Shown: in pieces, positions 5,587-7,297 of the stretch
Layout of the letters: each line of letters begins with the position of its first letter
Numbering within the stretch: position 1 is the stretch's first letter
DNA from: Anaerolinea sp.
Lineage (GTDB): Bacteria > Chloroflexota > Anaerolineae > Anaerolineales > Villigracilaceae
Reading direction: 5' to 3'
Assembly (NCBI GenBank): GCA_020720965.1
Contig: DYNS01000147.1
Location: 1-7,297 of the forward strand
Length of the DNA: 7,297 nucleotides
Notes under the pieces: model-generated
Databases searched by the model: none
What the model was told of the DNA's origin: nothing
What the model saw: only the letters and a program-made list of their open reading frames with translations
Program-made: the position numbers and the translations under genes

Positions 5587-7167
5587 ATGACTATTTTTGG
5601 CACCCTTCTTTTGCTGCTGCTGGCGTTTGGGCTGGTGAGCCTGTTTCGGTTTGTGCCACGTTTGCGCTCTTATGCCTGGCTTACCGCTGCTTCTGGCTCT
5701 TTGCTGGCTTGGGGCAGTGTTTTTTTGTGGCAATTTTCTATTCCCTGGCAGGCGACCTTAGGACCCTGGCTGCCGCTTTCTCTTTTTGATATTTCCCCCC
5801 AACTGTACGCCGACTCTTTCTCCTGGCTGTATTCTCTCAGCCTGACCGGGCTGTCTGCGGCGGTCATCTTTGCTTCCACTGCCCAACAGGAACCTGTCTC
5901 GCCCCTCACCTGGGCGGGGATTCTCCTGCTCCTTGTAGTTGCTCTCCTGGCTCTGTTGGCAGATACCATCCCCGCCCTGGTCATTGCCTGGACGGCAATC
6001 GACCTGGTGGAATTTATCAACGCCGCCCGCGCCGCGCCCTCCCCGCGCAGTGCCGAGAGGGTGGTGGTTGCCTTCACCCTGCGCGGATTGGGGACGGGTT
6101 TGGGCATGGCAGCCGGGGCGCTCGCCGCCACCGAAGCCGAGGTGGGGCTTTTGGAAAACCTGCCACCCTCTGCCTCGCTTTTGCTTCTTTTTGCGGTAGG
6201 TTTGCGAATGGGGGTGTTGCCCCTGCACCTGCCCTATCATCAGGACCCCATTTTACGGCGCGGGTTTGGAACCATGCTGCGCCTGACAACCTCCGCCACT
6301 GCCCTGGCGGTTTTACCCCGCCTGCCTTTGCAAAGCCTGCAAGGACAAATTCCGCTGCTCCTGCTCAGTCTCTCCGCCCTAGCCGCCCTCTACGCTGCCT
6401 GGAAGTGGCTGACCCTGCGGGATGCCCTGGAAGCCCGCCCTTACTGGCTCATCGGCATGAGCGCCCTCTCTTTGGCGGCAGCCCTGCGCGGAAACCCGGC
6501 AGGCAGCGCCGCCTGGGGCAGCGCCCTCATCTTGCTGGGAGGGGCGGCGTTTTTATACAGCGCCCAAAATCTCTGGCTTACCCGTTTGCTTCTCTTTTCT
6601 TTGCTGCTTGTGCTGGGGCTTCCTTTCAGCATCACCGCAACCGGGTGGCTTGCGCCCTTCCCTCTGCCTTTTCTCTTTCTGCCCGCCTTCTTCCTTGCTC
6701 ACCTCATGCTTTCTTTGGGTTACGCTCGTTACCTTCTCCGCGCCCCAGAGTCGCCTTTGGCGGAGATGCCGCGTTGGGTGCAGGCGGCTTACCCGGCGGG
6801 GTTTGCGCCCCTTGTTCTCACCGCCCTCATTGGCGGGGTTTGGGGTTGGGAGGGCAGCCTGCAATTGGGCAACCTGGGCTTTGCGGCGGCGTCCATCTTT
6901 GTTTTAGCCCTTCTTAGTTTGGCGTATTTTCGCTTTCGGCAGGTTTTACAACCGGTTAGCCAGTTACAACAAACTGGCGAACAATTCATTTCCCGCGCCT
7001 CCCGTTTTCTCAACCTGCAAGATGCCCTGGCAGGCGCTCTTTGGGCGTTGTATCGCTGGTTGGGCAGGCTGGTTTCTTACTTCTCCCAACTGCTGGAAGG
7101 CGATGGCGGTTTGCTCTGGACTTTCATCTTCCTCATCCTGCTCATCAGCATTTTGCGAGGCAGTTAA
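5587..7167 (+). CDS. Divergent proton-conducting antiporter-like membrane subunit (Nuo L/M/N, Mrp, HyfB superfamily)
   Basis: A 526-residue, very hydrophobic protein with a dozen or more membrane segments. The region at about 202-247 (FAVGLRMGVLPLHLPYH, then MLRLTTSATALAVLPR) lines up by eye with the helix 7-8 signature of complex I antiporter subunits (AVKMPMVPLHGWLPDAH, then LLKTAAYGLLR), but both channel lysines appear as arginine (R207, R232). WTAIDLVE at 135-142 is where the family has its WE-L helix-5 glutamate. RDALEARPYWLIG (278-290) resembles a degenerate DLKRLLAYSS loop. The C-terminus (about 450-503) looks like a long amphipathic helix followed by a last membrane segment, as in NuoL and HyfB. 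Only one lysine (K273) occurs in the whole protein. It probably sits in the membrane arm of an ion-translocating complex; whether it pumps is uncertain. The ATG follows an extended -10 by 9 bases and lacks a Shine-Dalgarno. Confidence 0.68.
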   Translation: MTIFGTLLLLLLAFGLVSLFRFVPRLRSYAWLTAASGSLLAWGSVFLWQFSIPWQATLGPWLPLSLFDISPQLYADSFSWLYSLSLTGLSAAVIFASTAQQEPVSPLTWAGILLLLVVALLALLADTIPALVIAWTAIDLVEFINAARAAPSPRSAERVVVAFTLRGLGTGLGMAAGALAATEAEVGLLENLPPSASLLLLFAVGLRMGVLPLHLPYHQDPILRRGFGTMLRLTTSATALAVLPRLPLQSLQGQIPLLLLSLSALAALYAAWKWLTLRDALEARPYWLIGMSALSLAAALRGNPAGSAAWGSALILLGGAAFLYSAQNLWLTRLLLFSLLLVLGLPFSITATGWLAPFPLPFLFLPAFFLAHLMLSLGYARYLLRAPESPLAEMPRWVQAAYPAGFAPLVLTALIGGVWGWEGSLQLGNLGFAAASIFVLALLSLAYFRFRQVLQPVSQLQQTGEQFISRASRFLNLQDALAGALWALYRWLGRLVSYFSQLLEGDGGLLWTFIFLILLISILRGS

Positions 7168-7169
7168 CC

Positions 7170-7297
7170 ATGCCAACCCCGCTCTTGTGGTTTCTCGTCT
7201 TTCTCCTCGCCCTCACCTCTGCCGGGCTTGTTCTCAGCCGGGAGTGGCGGGTGGGGATTGCCTTCCTGGCTTTGCAATACCTGGCAGTTTTCTTGCT
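7170..7297 (+). CDS. Small membrane subunit, 5' part only; possibly HyfE/NuoK/MrpC-like
   Basis: The reading frame opens with ATG 2 nt after the preceding TAA and runs without a stop to the window end (42 full codons). GCGAGG at 7155-7160, nine bases before the ATG, is a plausible Shine-Dalgarno, in contrast to the first gene of the operon. The visible residues hold one membrane helix (about 5-22), a short charged turn (SREWR), and the start of a second (about 29 onward, FLALQYLAVFLL). The helix, SR turn, then ALQ pattern resembles the N-terminus of hydrogenase-4 component E and, more loosely, NuoK and MrpC, which accompany antiporter-like subunits. With so few residues this is only a suggestion; that it is a real coupled gene is much surer. 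Confidence 0.55.
   Translation, partial: MPTPLLWFLVFLLALTSAGLVLSREWRVGIAFLALQYLAVFL

Noticed and set aside
1..7297. Mobile elements, CRISPR arrays, phage or integration sites, including one at the tRNA-Val
   Set aside because: No transposase, integrase, regularly spaced repeats or repeated tRNA 3' end is seen anywhere in the window.

Overview
This window most likely comes from a GC-rich member of the Chloroflexota, class Anaerolineae or a close relative. That assignment is inference. It rests on gene content (a LysM/M23 envelope peptidase and a DUF3048 protein with Thr/Pro-rich linkers of the TPTPP type) and on start signals in which a -10 box sits directly before the ATG with no Shine-Dalgarno sequence. 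The window is densely coding and carries no insertion sequence, CRISPR array, integrase or rRNA that I can see.

Bases 1-1023 (minus strand): a partial ThpR-type RNA 2',3'-cyclic phosphodiesterase lies 4 nt behind a stand-alone receiver-domain response regulator. Upstream of these are an intrinsic terminator and a tRNA-Val(CAC) with its own near-consensus promoter. Bases 1026-2240 (minus): an envelope protein with one membrane anchor, one clear and one weaker LysM domain, and an M23 zinc endopeptidase domain with all expected metal ligands. Its promoter is near-consensus and places the predicted transcription start on the ATG. An 8-bp-arm inverted repeat overlaps the -10 box.

Bases 2260-5532 (minus): a tightly packed, probably co-transcribed set of three genes. 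The first is a DUF3048 (YerB-like) membrane-anchored protein. Then comes an SRAP/YedK abasic-site shield protein whose ATG overlaps the preceding TAA in TAATG. Last is an MFS_3-type exporter whose start overlaps the SRAP gene by 23 nt. Bases 5533-5586: a 54-bp divergent promoter region with two back-to-back -10 boxes.

Bases 5587-7297 (plus): the start of a second, divergent operon. Its first gene is a 526-residue polytopic protein that I read as a highly divergent proton-conducting antiporter-like subunit (Nuo L/M/N, Mrp, HyfB superfamily) in which the usual channel lysines appear to be arginines. A second membrane protein begins 2 nt later, is cut by the window end, and has a HyfE/NuoK/MrpC-like look. 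Together they suggest the membrane arm of an unusual complex I-, hydrogenase- or Mrp-related complex. This is the most interesting part of the window.
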